From contig CALHVH010000057.1 of NCBI GenBank assembly GCA_938039225.1, positions 1 to 11,260 on the forward strand: a DNA stretch of 11,260 nucleotides, written 5' to 3'. The notes under the pieces are model-generated. The model was not told the origin of the DNA, ran no database searches, and worked only from the letters and a program-made list of their open reading frames with translations. Positions 1 through 6,640 of the stretch are shown here, piece by piece (position 1 is the stretch's first letter; the number at the start of each line of letters is the position of its first letter). The stretch is from an uncultured Gammaproteobacteria bacterium. GTDB lineage: Bacteria; Pseudomonadota; Gammaproteobacteria; Steroidobacterales; JABDMI01. Both the position numbers and the translations under genes were made by a program.

Positions 1-2
1 CA

Positions 3-752
3 TCAGTCTAAAACCTCATCTTTTAAGACTAATTCTTTAACCCACTTAGCCTTTCGCTCTCGCGATAAAAGTTCACCACGCGTTCGAATTAAAGTCACCG
101 CACCAAAGAACAACATAAACCCTATGGTCATTAACAACAATGGCCAACCCATGTCCCAAGTGATAGACGGCTTACCAATCTTACTTATGGTTGCGCCTTG
201 ATGCAGAGTGTTCCACCAATAGACGGAATAATGAATAATGGGTAGATTAACCACTCCAATTAAAGCAAAAATAGCAGCCGCTTTGTCAGCTTTGCTTTGC
301 TCATCAAAGGACTGTCTTAAAGCTATATAAGCTAGATAGATGAACAATAACACTAACTCTGAGGTCATTCTTGCATCCCATTCCCACCAAGTGCCCCACA
401 TTGGTTTACCCCAGAGCGAACCGGTTACTAAACAAAGCAAGGTAAAAACGGCCCCTATAGGCGCGATAGCGCTTGCAACCGCGTGTGCAGCACTAAAGCG
501 CCACACCAAGGCCACAAATGATGCACCAGCCATAAATGCGTAAGCAAACATTGACAACCACGCACTTGGTACATGCACATAGATAATTCTGAAGGCATCA
601 CCTTGTTGATAATCCGCAGGAGCTAAAACCAATCCGCCATAAAGTGCAAAAAGCATCAAACAAAGCGCTAAAAACAGAAAAACTCTGGCATAACGATTTG
701 CTCGTTCATATAAGTGTGGTGGTGAAACCCATTGATGAAACCATTTTTTCAT
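3..752 (-). CDS. ccmC: Haem exporter/handling permease CcmC of cytochrome c maturation System I
   Basis: CcmC is an inner-membrane protein that, with the CcmAB ATPase and CcmD, loads haem onto the chaperone CcmE for attachment to c-type cytochromes. The 249-residue product has the expected length and about six membrane segments. The tryptophan-rich haem-binding motif WGTWWEWD lies at residues 119-126, and the two histidines known as axial haem ligands in E. coli CcmC are at the same numbers, His60 (in YVHVPSAW) and His184 (in NTLHQG). It is the third gene of ccmABC, 26 nt after ccmB. Its TGA stop overlaps an ATG at positions 3-1 (TGATG), so another gene, by usual gene order ccmD, starts at the window edge and is otherwise outside. 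The ATG start at 752 has only a weak purine tract upstream. Identity is essentially certain from the motifs and the neighbours. Confidence 0.97.
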   Translation of the reverse strand: MKKWFHQWVSPPHLYERANRYARVFLFLALCLMLFALYGGLVLAPADYQQGDAFRIIYVHVPSAWLSMFAYAFMAGASFVALVWRFSAAHAVASAIAPIGAVFTLLCLVTGSLWGKPMWGTWWEWDARMTSELVLLFIYLAYIALRQSFDEQSKADKAAAIFALIGVVNLPIIHYSVYWWNTLHQGATISKIGKPSITWDMGWPLLLMTIGFMLFFGAVTLIRTRGELLSRERKAKWVKELVLKDEVLD

Positions 753-778
753 TTAATTCATTCTTAAAAATATAAATT

Positions 779-1447
779 CTAATCTAGATTCAAGCGTATT
801 CCCGCATGCATAATCCACGGTGTGATACTCAAACTCAAAATACTTAATCCAACTAACATTAGTACCAAGGCACTAACACTTTCTCCAACAGCAGACTGTT
901 TAATTACTCGACTACCAAAAATTACAATTGGTACTGCCATCGGTAATAAAAGTAAACTCATTAATGCAGGACGTCTATCATTCAAAGTCAATGCACTTAA
1001 AGCCGAACCTAAGGACCAAAACACAAATGAGCCTGATAGCAAAGCCAGCATACTGGGGAAGAATATTCCTATTGGCAATTGCAACATACTGATTGCTAAT
1101 GGCAAACACAATAAAAGTGGAGCAATACTTAGAACCCAACGAATCACAACTCGATGTAATAACAACTGCAAAGGGGACTCGGTATGAATCAACATTTGTT
1201 CTAAAACACCATTTTGATAATCATCTCGCCAGAGGTGATCTAAGGCCAATAATAATGCCAGTAAAAATGCACACCAAATTACCGCAGGTGCCATTTCTTG
1301 CAAACGTTTTGCTTCGGGATCTACTCCTAAAGTGAATAAGACTATCACTAAAATAAACAACATCACTGGGAACAACCATTGACCCTGTGATCGGCTAAAC
1401 TGTTTCCATTCCAATTTGTAGAGTGTTTTTAGCTCAGGCAATAACAT
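779..1447 (-). CDS. ccmB: Haem ABC transporter permease CcmB
   Basis: CcmB is the integral membrane subunit that pairs with the ATPase CcmA. In System I the CcmAB ATPase drives release of haem-loaded CcmE from CcmC/D. The 222-residue product is highly hydrophobic, with about six predicted membrane helices (roughly residues 24-41, 55-72, 103-122, 129-153, 160-178, 192-212). It contains the family-typical cytoplasmic stretch around residues 75-86 (DDYQNGVLEQML), matching the D-x-Q-x-G-x-LEQ pattern of CcmB, and a conserved AP-x-VIW before the second helix. Its ATG overlaps the ccmA TAA stop by one base (TAATG), indicating translational coupling. Nothing is missing compared with the family's usual length of about 220 residues. 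Confidence 0.96.
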   Translation of the reverse strand: MLLPELKTLYKLEWKQFSRSQGQWLFPVMLFILVIVLFTLGVDPEAKRLQEMAPAVIWCAFLLALLLALDHLWRDDYQNGVLEQMLIHTESPLQLLLHRVVIRWVLSIAPLLLCLPLAISMLQLPIGIFFPSMLALLSGSFVFWSLGSALSALTLNDRRPALMSLLLLPMAVPIVIFGSRVIKQSAVGESVSALVLMLVGLSILSLSITPWIMHAGIRLNLD

Positions 1448-2058
1448 TACAAATCCAAACTCTTTACATGCGTTAATGGCAAATCTTTAGCGTGACTAAT
1501 AATTATTACCATGCCTTTATTTTTTAAGTGTCGTTCTATCGTACTAAATAGCCACGCTTGCCCTTCTCTATCTAGATGACTTTGAGGCTCATCTAAAACC
1601 CATAAGGGCTTATTCCTTAATAGCAATCGCAATAAGCTCAAGCGTTGTTTTTGACCTGCTGATAAATTTTGTACTTTTTGTTGTTCAAAACCGGCTAAGC
1701 CCACATCATTTAGACTTAAGCTAATATCCGACGCCGCTTTTGCTCCTAAAAGAGGAAAAAGTAATTCAATACTTTCTAATACGCTTAGGTGGGAAATTAA
1801 AGTTTGTTGATGGGATATATAATGAAGTGCACCTTGGTAGCTACTATTATCGGCTAAAAAACTTTCATTATTCCAAAGCAACTCACCATCATCTGCATTA
1901 CTCAAGCCTGCTAATATGCGAATCAGACTAGTTTTACCAGCCCCATTATCCCCTCTAATCCACAAGCTTTCACCGGAATTAAGCGTAAAACTTACCCCCG
2001 AGAACACACAAAAGTGATCTCGCCATTTGCAGAGGTTTTTAGCTTCTAAGGAATACAA
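1447..2058 (-). CDS. ccmA: Haem exporter ATP-binding protein CcmA
   Basis: This is the cytoplasmic ABC ATPase of the CcmAB complex in cytochrome c maturation System I. The 203-residue product shows all ABC landmarks: Walker A GDNGAGKT at 36-43, a Q-loop region near 83-86, the signature LSAGQ at 132-136, Walker B LWVLDEP at 152-158 with Glu157, and the H-loop His189. The start is TTG at 2058. No ATG is available, an in-frame TAG lies five codons upstream, and the N-terminus MYSLEAKNL aligns with known CcmA starts, so TTG is the only sensible choice. A purine tract (AGAGAAAA) sits about 5-12 nt upstream. It is the first gene of ccmABC and follows the terminator of the beta-barrel gene, so the operon promoter should lie around 2060-2110. 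Confidence 0.96.
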   Translation of the reverse strand: MYSLEAKNLCKWRDHFCVFSGVSFTLNSGESLWIRGDNGAGKTSLIRILAGLSNADDGELLWNNESFLADNSSYQGALHYISHQQTLISHLSVLESIELLFPLLGAKAASDISLSLNDVGLAGFEQQKVQNLSAGQKQRLSLLRLLLRNKPLWVLDEPQSHLDREGQAWLFSTIERHLKNKGMVIIISHAKDLPLTHVKSLDL

Positions 2059-2112
2059 ATCGGTTTTTCTCTAGAGAATGGTTAAAAATCACATAATTTG
2101 TAGATTTTTTAC

Positions 2113-2138
2113 ACAAAAACAGGGCCAAATGACCCTGT
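2113..2138 (-). terminator. Rho-independent terminator after the beta-barrel gene
   Basis: On the minus strand an 8-bp hairpin (ACAGGGTC / GGCCCTGT, one G-U pair, loop ATTT) is followed by a short T run (four to five T). It lies 57 nt after the stop of the beta-barrel gene and about 60 nt before ccmA, so it separates that gene from the ccm operon. The U tract is short, so termination may be partial. Confidence 0.65.
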
Positions 2139-2194
2139 AATTCTAGATGCAATTATAGCTTAATTCTCTGTCTATAGTCAGAGGAGCCTAAGAT

Positions 2195-2761
2195 TTATGG
2201 AAACCATTTAAATGTTAATTTTCCACCTGTGGTTTCGCCAAAGTCATTGCTGCTGTAATCGTAACTTATGCCTAAACGAAACCGCTGATTAAAATGGTAA
2301 TCCATGCCCACTTGTAAAAAAAGATCTTCGCCACTTTGCTTATCTGACAATTCCGGACCAGGATTAAGAAAAATTGATTCTTCTAGCTCTAACTGCCAAA
2401 AATTAATCCCAGTTTTGCCATAAAACTTAAAACGGGATTCACTAGGGATGGTATAGCCGATACCTATTCGAGTCGTGTTCAAATTTACTTCATCAGCGAT
2501 TAATAGAAAATTGACTGTATCGTATGATTCAATTCCGAGATCAACAAACACACCATTCTCAAATTCATAACCCACTAAAAAATCGCCTACTAAAACTGCA
2601 TTACTATCTGTGGTGAGTGAGGTGACTTCGGGGAAAAACTCTCTATCAATATCCACATCTCCAGTGCCTATGCCTGATCCAATATAAATATTACCGGCAT
2701 GAACAGTAGACTGCATAAAAATACTCAAAACACATATAAAAAACAGCTCAACAAATTTCAT
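2195..2761 (-). CDS. Putative outer-membrane beta-barrel protein, function unknown
   Basis: The 188-residue product has a signal peptide (residues 1-22: hydrophobic core, then STVHA before GN, a good signal peptidase I site). The rest alternates polar and hydrophobic residues in short strands rich in Gly, Tyr and Phe (for example VGYEFENGVFVDLGIE, RIGIGYTI, FRLGISYDY) and ends with an aromatic strand, KLTFKWFP. This is typical of small eight-stranded OmpA/OmpW-like barrels. The final residue is Pro rather than the usual aromatic residue. I do not recognise a specific family and no ligand or enzymatic motif is visible. The ATG at 2761 is supported by a strong GGAG 5 nt upstream. It has its own terminator and seems to be a single-gene unit. 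Function is not inferable from the neighbours. Confidence 0.8.
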   Translation of the reverse strand: MKFVELFFICVLSIFMQSTVHAGNIYIGSGIGTGDVDIDREFFPEVTSLTTDSNAVLVGDFLVGYEFENGVFVDLGIESYDTVNFLLIADEVNLNTTRIGIGYTIPSESRFKFYGKTGINFWQLELEESIFLNPGPELSDKQSGEDLFLQVGMDYHFNQRFRLGISYDYSSNDFGETTGGKLTFKWFP

Positions 2762-3020
2762 AAAATCTCCAATGCATAAAACAACTCAAAAGCCTTCATG
2801 TTGAAAATTCAATGAGATGTAGTGTTCACAAGTTATCAAATAATCAATGAGTGTCACGAATACTACGTTTCTATGACTGAGAATAAAATTTATATCACTC
2901 AATCGTGAAAATGTAGTGCTATCCAATACCAAGAGTATTACTATTTGATACTAAAGCAGTGTTTTTCAGACACATACAATCAAAATTAACACTGTAGGGA
3001 TGAATACTCATCTATTTTGA

Positions 3021-4799
3021 TCACAAGTTGCTTAGGGCGGCAATAACATAGACTAAAGGAGCGTTCCAATTGATGGCAATTTCATTAGTTGAGTAACTAC
3101 ACCAATCATCTAAATAACTTAAAGCAGGTTGCGACGAAGGATAACTGCATCCATCTTGCTGTCCTGGTTGAGGCCCACCGACAATAAAGCCTGGTATTGG
3201 AGCGTCAATACTATCTGCACGCGATTGACGATGATGGATATCTATTGGTGTTTTGTTCCCGTAGCCTGTAATGAATGAAAAGTCTGTAGGATTTCGACCT
3301 AATACATAATCAAGAGCGCCATGAGCGGCTGTAAGGAATTCATTATTAGCATTTATCTTATAAGCTTCTAACATAACCCAAGCACGATTTAGAACAACCG
3401 CATTACTGCCCCAGACAAAGTCACTCCGGCGCATGGCAACTTTATAAGGCGATTGCGTATAGGTACTTAAGGTTTCCTCAGCTGAGCTGATTAAATTATC
3501 TTGAACAAATTGTAATTCAGAATCAGTTAGTAAATTTTGAGCATTATTTAATAATGAGATATATGCCAATGAAGATACATTGGGCCAAGCAGGGTCATCA
3601 AAACTTACATTACGTGAAAAAAACTCATCCTTGTAAGATTCCGAACTCGTGAGAATAAATAATTCCGCTGCAGCCCATGCAAACTCATCATTTAATTCTG
3701 TATCACCGTATTCTCCAGTGCTGACACCATTTCCATCTTGCGAATAAATTATATCTTGGTTGTCTTGTGCCCATTGCCACGCTGAAATTGCAGCTTGTCT
3801 AAAATCGTCAGCTTTACCCGGATAATCAAGAGTAAAGTCAGCGTATATACGACTAGCCGTAGCCATTACCGCTGCAAAATCTAATGTTGCGGCAGTAGAT
3901 TTTTGAATAAAATAACGTTGCTCATTGGTTTCATGTGGCATTTGTTCCCCAGAAAAATCCAGTGTTGTTAACTTATGATAAACACCACCATCATTGGGGT
4001 CTTGCATAGTCAACATCCATTCAAGATTCCACATAATTTCATCTAATATATCGGGTGTTGAATTACTTGATTCAGGAATATCAATTAATCGTGGATTATA
4101 AAAATTAGGAAAATGCTCGAATGCTGCTAAAAGCGTATAGCTTGAAATGCCACTGTTAACGATGTATTTACCAAAATCCCCTGCGTCATACCAACCTTTG
4201 GGCGATGGGTATGTATTACCAGCTGGCCTAAGTGGAGATGCAGCAGTTGAATGTATTTCTACCCTATCATCAACATGACCAAGTGGTCGTTGATAATCAC
4301 CAGCAAACTCTTGAGTAAGCTCAGTACTGGCCCTATTAAAATAATAAGCCTTTAGTGCAGCATCATGAACGTTATCATAAACGTCATTAGCAATAGTAAA
4401 ACTTACTGAGTCTTCTACGCCAGATACAACTAATTGATATTCTCCCGTGCGATTAAAGTCAGAAAAGTCTGCATGCTTAAATTGTTTATCATCAGCTAAA
4501 GTCCATGTCATGCTTGAACTTAAATTACCCGTGTAAACAATTTCAGAATTACTGCTATCTCTTAATTCAAACACGCTAGCATCTACAGCAGGAACAATTG
4601 CAATCTTAGTTGCTGTAGGAAAATAACCTAATTGGTTAAGCTTAATAAGTTCACTTGTTGTAATAGATGGGGTGTCATCAACTGGTGGTTGTACAACAAC
4701 TATTGGCTGTGGTGATGGTTCAACAGAACTACTGCTGCAAGCCAATTGAAGTGACACTACAAAACAAGCACATATAAGTTTTACAATATTTTTTTGCAT
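3021..4799 (-). CDS. Family 9 glycoside hydrolase (endoglucanase-type), predicted outer-membrane lipoprotein
   Basis: This is a predicted beta-1,4-glucan hydrolase (cellulase or cello-oligosaccharide hydrolase), anchored to the cell surface or periplasm. From the ATG at 4799 the protein is 592 residues. It has a lipoprotein signal peptide with lipobox LQLAC (Cys21, followed by Ser, so no inner-membrane retention signal), then a Ser/Pro/Val-rich linker (22-47). An N-terminal immunoglobulin-like domain typical of this family (about 50-137) and the alpha/alpha-barrel catalytic domain (about 142-592) follow. Catalytic landmarks are YDAGDFGKY at 204-212 (Asp205/Asp208), the HHR-containing motif at 522-524 after YVLGRNP, and the C-terminal STNEIAINWNAPL with the putative acid Glu573. 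A frame extension to a TTG at 4844 adds 15 unsuitable residues before the signal peptide and was not used. No clear ribosome site precedes the ATG. It lies 71 nt after argD on the same strand. Confidence 0.93.
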   Translation of the reverse strand: MQKNIVKLICACFVVSLQLACSSSSVEPSPQPIVVVQPPVDDTPSITTSELIKLNQLGYFPTATKIAIVPAVDASVFELRDSSNSEIVYTGNLSSSMTWTLADDKQFKHADFSDFNRTGEYQLVVSGVEDSVSFTIANDVYDNVHDAALKAYYFNRASTELTQEFAGDYQRPLGHVDDRVEIHSTAASPLRPAGNTYPSPKGWYDAGDFGKYIVNSGISSYTLLAAFEHFPNFYNPRLIDIPESSNSTPDILDEIMWNLEWMLTMQDPNDGGVYHKLTTLDFSGEQMPHETNEQRYFIQKSTAATLDFAAVMATASRIYADFTLDYPGKADDFRQAAISAWQWAQDNQDIIYSQDGNGVSTGEYGDTELNDEFAWAAAELFILTSSESYKDEFFSRNVSFDDPAWPNVSSLAYISLLNNAQNLLTDSELQFVQDNLISSAEETLSTYTQSPYKVAMRRSDFVWGSNAVVLNRAWVMLEAYKINANNEFLTAAHGALDYVLGRNPTDFSFITGYGNKTPIDIHHRQSRADSIDAPIPGFIVGGPQPGQQDGCSYPSSQPALSYLDDWCSYSTNEIAINWNAPLVYVIAALSNL

Positions 4800-4801
4800 A
4801 A

Positions 4802-4874
4802 GACTATACCGATAATGAGAGATGGTAAAAATAGGTATAGTCAATGTTACTATAGATAGCTATTGCATGACTAT
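4802..4874 (-). promoter_or_regulatory. Three-arm inverted-repeat set between argD and the GH9 gene (possible RNA switch or operator)
   Basis: Minus-strand reading gives arm 1 ATAGTCA (4874-4868), arm 2 TGACTATACC (4843-4834) and arm 3 GGTATAGTC (4810-4802). Arm 2 is perfectly complementary to arm 1 (7 bp) and to arm 3 (9 bp), but cannot pair with both at once. Arm 1 overlaps the argD TAG stop (4873-4871). Arm 3 ends 2 nt before the GH9 ATG, where a ribosome-binding site would normally lie. The complementarity is seen directly; a regulatory function is inference. It could equally be a protein operator. Confidence 0.4.
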
Positions 4875-6046
4875 AAAAATTGCTTAAGAACAGAAATCAT
4901 TTCATCGATCTCATCTTTAGTGACTATCAATGGAGGCATTAATCGCAGAGAATGCGGCTTACAAGCGTTTATTAATAAACCTTGATTAAAGCAATTATTA
5001 GAAATTTCAGCTGCATTGTCCTGCGAGACATCGAAGGCGATGAGTAATCCATATCCGCGAATGTTTGTTATTGAATAGTTTTTTGCAAGTTCGTTTAATT
5101 GCAAAGTTAAATACTCACCCATAAGTGCACTATGTTTTGAAATATTTTTTTCCAGTAGTTCATTTAATACAGCTTTACCTACAGCCATGGCTAATGGTTG
5201 ACTACTATAAGTTGCTCCCTGATCGCCTGGTTCAAAAATATTAAGAAACTCTTTTGCCATTAAAGCCGAAAGTGGGAAACCACCACCAATACCCTTGGCC
5301 AAGGTCATGATGTCTGGTTCAACATTAAAGTGTTGGTATCCAAACAATTTACCGGTGCGACCAAAACCTGTCTGCACCTCATCGAAAATTAACAGCATAT
5401 TTTCTTGGTCACACAGTTCACGTAAACCACGCATAAACTCTTGAGTTGCAACATTTACCCCACCCTCGCCTTGAATCGGTTCCAGCATAATGGCAACAGT
5501 GTTTTTATTAACTAAATTTTTAACTGAATCCAAATCATTGAATATAGCTTGCCTAAAGCCTTTGGTTTTGGGTTCGTATAAATCTTTCCATATGGCTTTT
5601 CCAGTAGCCGACATGGTCGTGAGTGTTCGACCATGAAATGCATTACTGGTTGTAATAATTTCATAAGCGCCATTTTTGTGTTTTTGGCCGTACTTACGGG
5701 CAAGCTTAATCGCACCTTCATTGGCTTCTGCTCCGGAGGACGCAAAAAACACTCTATCCAAGCAAGTATTATCAACTAACAACTTGGTGTATTCCAACAT
5801 CGGTAAGTTATAGAATGACGGACTTGAATTAACGAGTTGATTAGCCTGCTGTGTAATTGCATCGACAATCACCTTAGGCGAATGTCCTAAGCAAGTTACC
5901 GCCCAACCTCCAACAAAATCTAAATACTCCTTGCCTTCAGTATCTCTCATTCGCACTCCGCTGCCACTTTGCATGACTGCATTTTTTCTTTTGGTAACAG
6001 TTAGTAATTGTGTATCGGCGGTATTAATGAGTTCTTGTAATTGCAT
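4871..6046 (-). CDS. argD: Acetylornithine aminotransferase
   Basis: This PLP-dependent class III aminotransferase converts N-acetylglutamate semialdehyde plus glutamate to N-acetylornithine in arginine synthesis. The 391-residue product has the family length and motifs: FASSGAEANEGAIKLAR at 101-117 (phosphate-binding Ser-Gly-Ala), NAFHGRT at 135-141, LEPIQGEGG at 188-196, the cofactor-binding Asp222 in DEVQTGFGRTG, the Schiff-base Lys251 in TLAKGIGGG, and a C-terminal SLRLMPPLIVT. The TYSSQPLAMA segment (279-288) differs slightly from the common TFGGNPLA, so a related transaminase such as a succinylornithine enzyme cannot be excluded. The divergent acetylornithine operon makes ArgD by far the best fit. 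The ATG start has no clear Shine-Dalgarno upstream. No leader peptide with arginine codons was seen on this side of the intergenic region. Confidence 0.93.
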   Translation of the reverse strand: MQLQELINTADTQLLTVTKRKNAVMQSGSGVRMRDTEGKEYLDFVGGWAVTCLGHSPKVIVDAITQQANQLVNSSPSFYNLPMLEYTKLLVDNTCLDRVFFASSGAEANEGAIKLARKYGQKHKNGAYEIITTSNAFHGRTLTTMSATGKAIWKDLYEPKTKGFRQAIFNDLDSVKNLVNKNTVAIMLEPIQGEGGVNVATQEFMRGLRELCDQENMLLIFDEVQTGFGRTGKLFGYQHFNVEPDIMTLAKGIGGGFPLSALMAKEFLNIFEPGDQGATYSSQPLAMAVGKAVLNELLEKNISKHSALMGEYLTLQLNELAKNYSITNIRGYGLLIAFDVSQDNAAEISNNCFNQGLLINACKPHSLRLMPPLIVTKDEIDEMISVLKQFL

Positions 6047-6120
6047 AATGAGAATATAATGTTTTGAGAAGTTTTGGAATAATGTCTAGGAATGATACGC
6101 GATTTTTTATTTAACATTCT

Positions 6121-6138
6121 AAAAATAATCCTATTTTT
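6121..6138. repeat. AT-only short inverted repeat
   Basis: AAAAATA (6121-6127) and TATTTTT (6132-6138) form a perfect 7-bp inverted repeat with a 4-nt spacer. It consists purely of A and T, so it is a weak hairpin. It lies at the edge of the repeat-rich intergenic region upstream of argD. It may be a boundary of the repeated material; no function is assigned. Confidence 0.3.
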
Positions 6139-6148
6139 AAACATACCG

Positions 6149-6177
6149 AAACCCCGTACTTGATACAGGGCCTCATA
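6149..6177 (-). repeat. Diverged inverted copy of the palindromic repeat core
   Basis: Read on the minus strand this segment begins TATGAG and carries a TATCA loop flanked by C-rich and G-rich arms. It resembles the first palindrome of the direct repeats at 6202, 6361 and 6472 (TATGAGATCCC..TATCA..GTATGGGA). It is an imperfect palindrome itself (CCCCGTA / TACAGGG around CTTGA). The match is partial, so homology is probable but not certain. Confidence 0.4.
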
Positions 6178-6201
6178 ACTGTCTGTAAGTATTCTCACCT
6201 C

Positions 6202-6360
6202 ATGGAGATCCCGTATCACTGAATGGGACACTTCTTTTCCTCAAGGAAAAGAGCTTTATTTATGGCGTCCTGAATTCGGCAATTGCTCCTGCATTGCTCT
6301 ACCTCCTATCATCCATGATAGTCGCGTCAGGATAAGCAAATTCACTTACTTGTATCTTTT
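6202..6360 (+). repeat. Direct repeat unit A (enlarged, about 159 bp)
   Basis: First and longest of three consecutive related units. It begins GAGATCCCGTATCACTG, continues with GGGACACTTC, the hairpin TTTTCCTCAAGGAAAA (6235-6250), CTTTATTTATGG and GTCCTGA, and ends GGATAAGCAAATTCACTTACTT then CTTTT. Unlike the other two units it has about 48 extra bases between GTCCTGA (6267-6273) and TCAGGAT (6327-6333), in the loop of the second palindrome. The extra bases contain a small palindrome, ATCATCCATGAT. No gene is present. Confidence 0.8.
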
Positions 6361-6471
6361 ATGAGATCCCATATCACTGTATGGGACACTTTTTTCCAAA
6401 AGGAAGAGCGCTTTATTTATGGGGTCCTTAACCAAGTTCAGGATAAGCAAATTCACTTACTTGAATCTTTT
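6361..6471 (+). repeat. Direct repeat unit B (111 bp)
   Basis: Second unit, directly abutting unit A and unit C. It contains a perfect 7-bp palindrome TCCCATA-TCACTG-TATGGGA, a small TTCC/GGAA hairpin, CTTTATTTATGGGGTCCT, the second palindrome (TCCTTAA / TTCAGGA, one mismatch) and the tail GGATAAGCAAATTCACTTAC. It has no coding potential. It resembles repetitive extragenic palindromic elements present in many copies in proteobacterial genomes; copy number elsewhere in this genome is unknown. Confidence 0.85.
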
Positions 6472-6565
6472 ATGAGATCTCATATCACTGTATGGGACAC
6501 TTTTTCCAGAATGAAGAGCGTTTTATTTATGGGGTCCTGAATCAAGTTCAGGATAAGCAAATTCA
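6472..6565 (+). repeat. Direct repeat unit C, truncated at its right end
   Basis: Third unit, closely matching unit B through GGATAAGCAAATTCA. It then departs from the repeat and instead reverses into GAATTTGCTT (see the palindrome at 6554-6579). Its second palindrome is perfect: TCCTGAA-TCAAG-TTCAGGA. The first palindrome carries one G-T type mismatch (TCTCATA / TATGGGA), showing that the arms have drifted while the fold is kept. Confidence 0.8.
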
Positions 6566-6579
6566 ATAGAATTTGCTTA
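6554..6579. promoter_or_regulatory. Perfect 11-bp-arm palindrome overlapping the candidate promoter
   Basis: TAAGCAAATTC (6554-6564), loop AATA, then GAATTTGCTTA (6569-6579): an exact inverted repeat. The left arm is the tail of repeat unit C. The right arm contains the TTGCTT proposed as the -35 element of the argF' operon. It may be an operator for a dimeric regulator or simply the folded-back end of the repeat element. It does not match the ArgR box, whose half-sites read TGAAT..ATTCA in the opposite arrangement. Confidence 0.5.
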
Positions 6580-6602
6580 GTTGCAAATGTAAGTGAAATA
6601 AT
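6573..6602 (+). promoter_or_regulatory. Candidate sigma-70 promoter for the argF' operon
   Basis: TTGCTT (6573-6578) and AATAAT (6597-6602, five of six matches to TATAAT) are separated by 18 bp. Transcription would start near 6609, about 30 nt before the leader reading frame. A small hairpin TTGCC-GTGC-GGCAA (6605-6618) sits at or just downstream of the start. This is a match by eye only; the -35 element is weak. Confidence 0.4.
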
Positions 6603-6640
6603 TGTTGCCGTGCGGCAAATGTTTGTGTAAAGTTCACACC

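Noticed and set aside
2957..3012. Terminator after the GH9 gene
   Set aside because: CAGTGTT/AACACTG has a loop of about 24 nt and no U tract on the minus strand. GATGA-GTAT-TCATC (3012-2999 on the minus strand) is only 5 bp and lacks a U tract. The 2762-3020 gap otherwise shows no gene.
4800..4844. TTG start giving a 607-residue GH9 protein
   Set aside because: It puts 15 extra residues before a textbook lipoprotein signal peptide and has no ribosome site. The ATG at 4799 gives a normal signal with the lipobox Cys at position 21.
6001..6231. 76-codon open frame on the minus strand overlapping the argD start
   Set aside because: It runs through low-complexity intergenic DNA and repeat sequence, overlaps argD in another frame, and shows no coding signal.
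6202..6565. CRISPR array
   Set aside because: The units are about 111 bp, contain several palindromes and abut directly without unique spacers; no cas genes are nearby.
6554..6579. ArgR operator (ARG box)
   Set aside because: The half-sites read ATTC..GAAT around the centre, opposite to the TGAAT..ATTCA arrangement of ARG boxes, and the left arm is part of the repeat unit.
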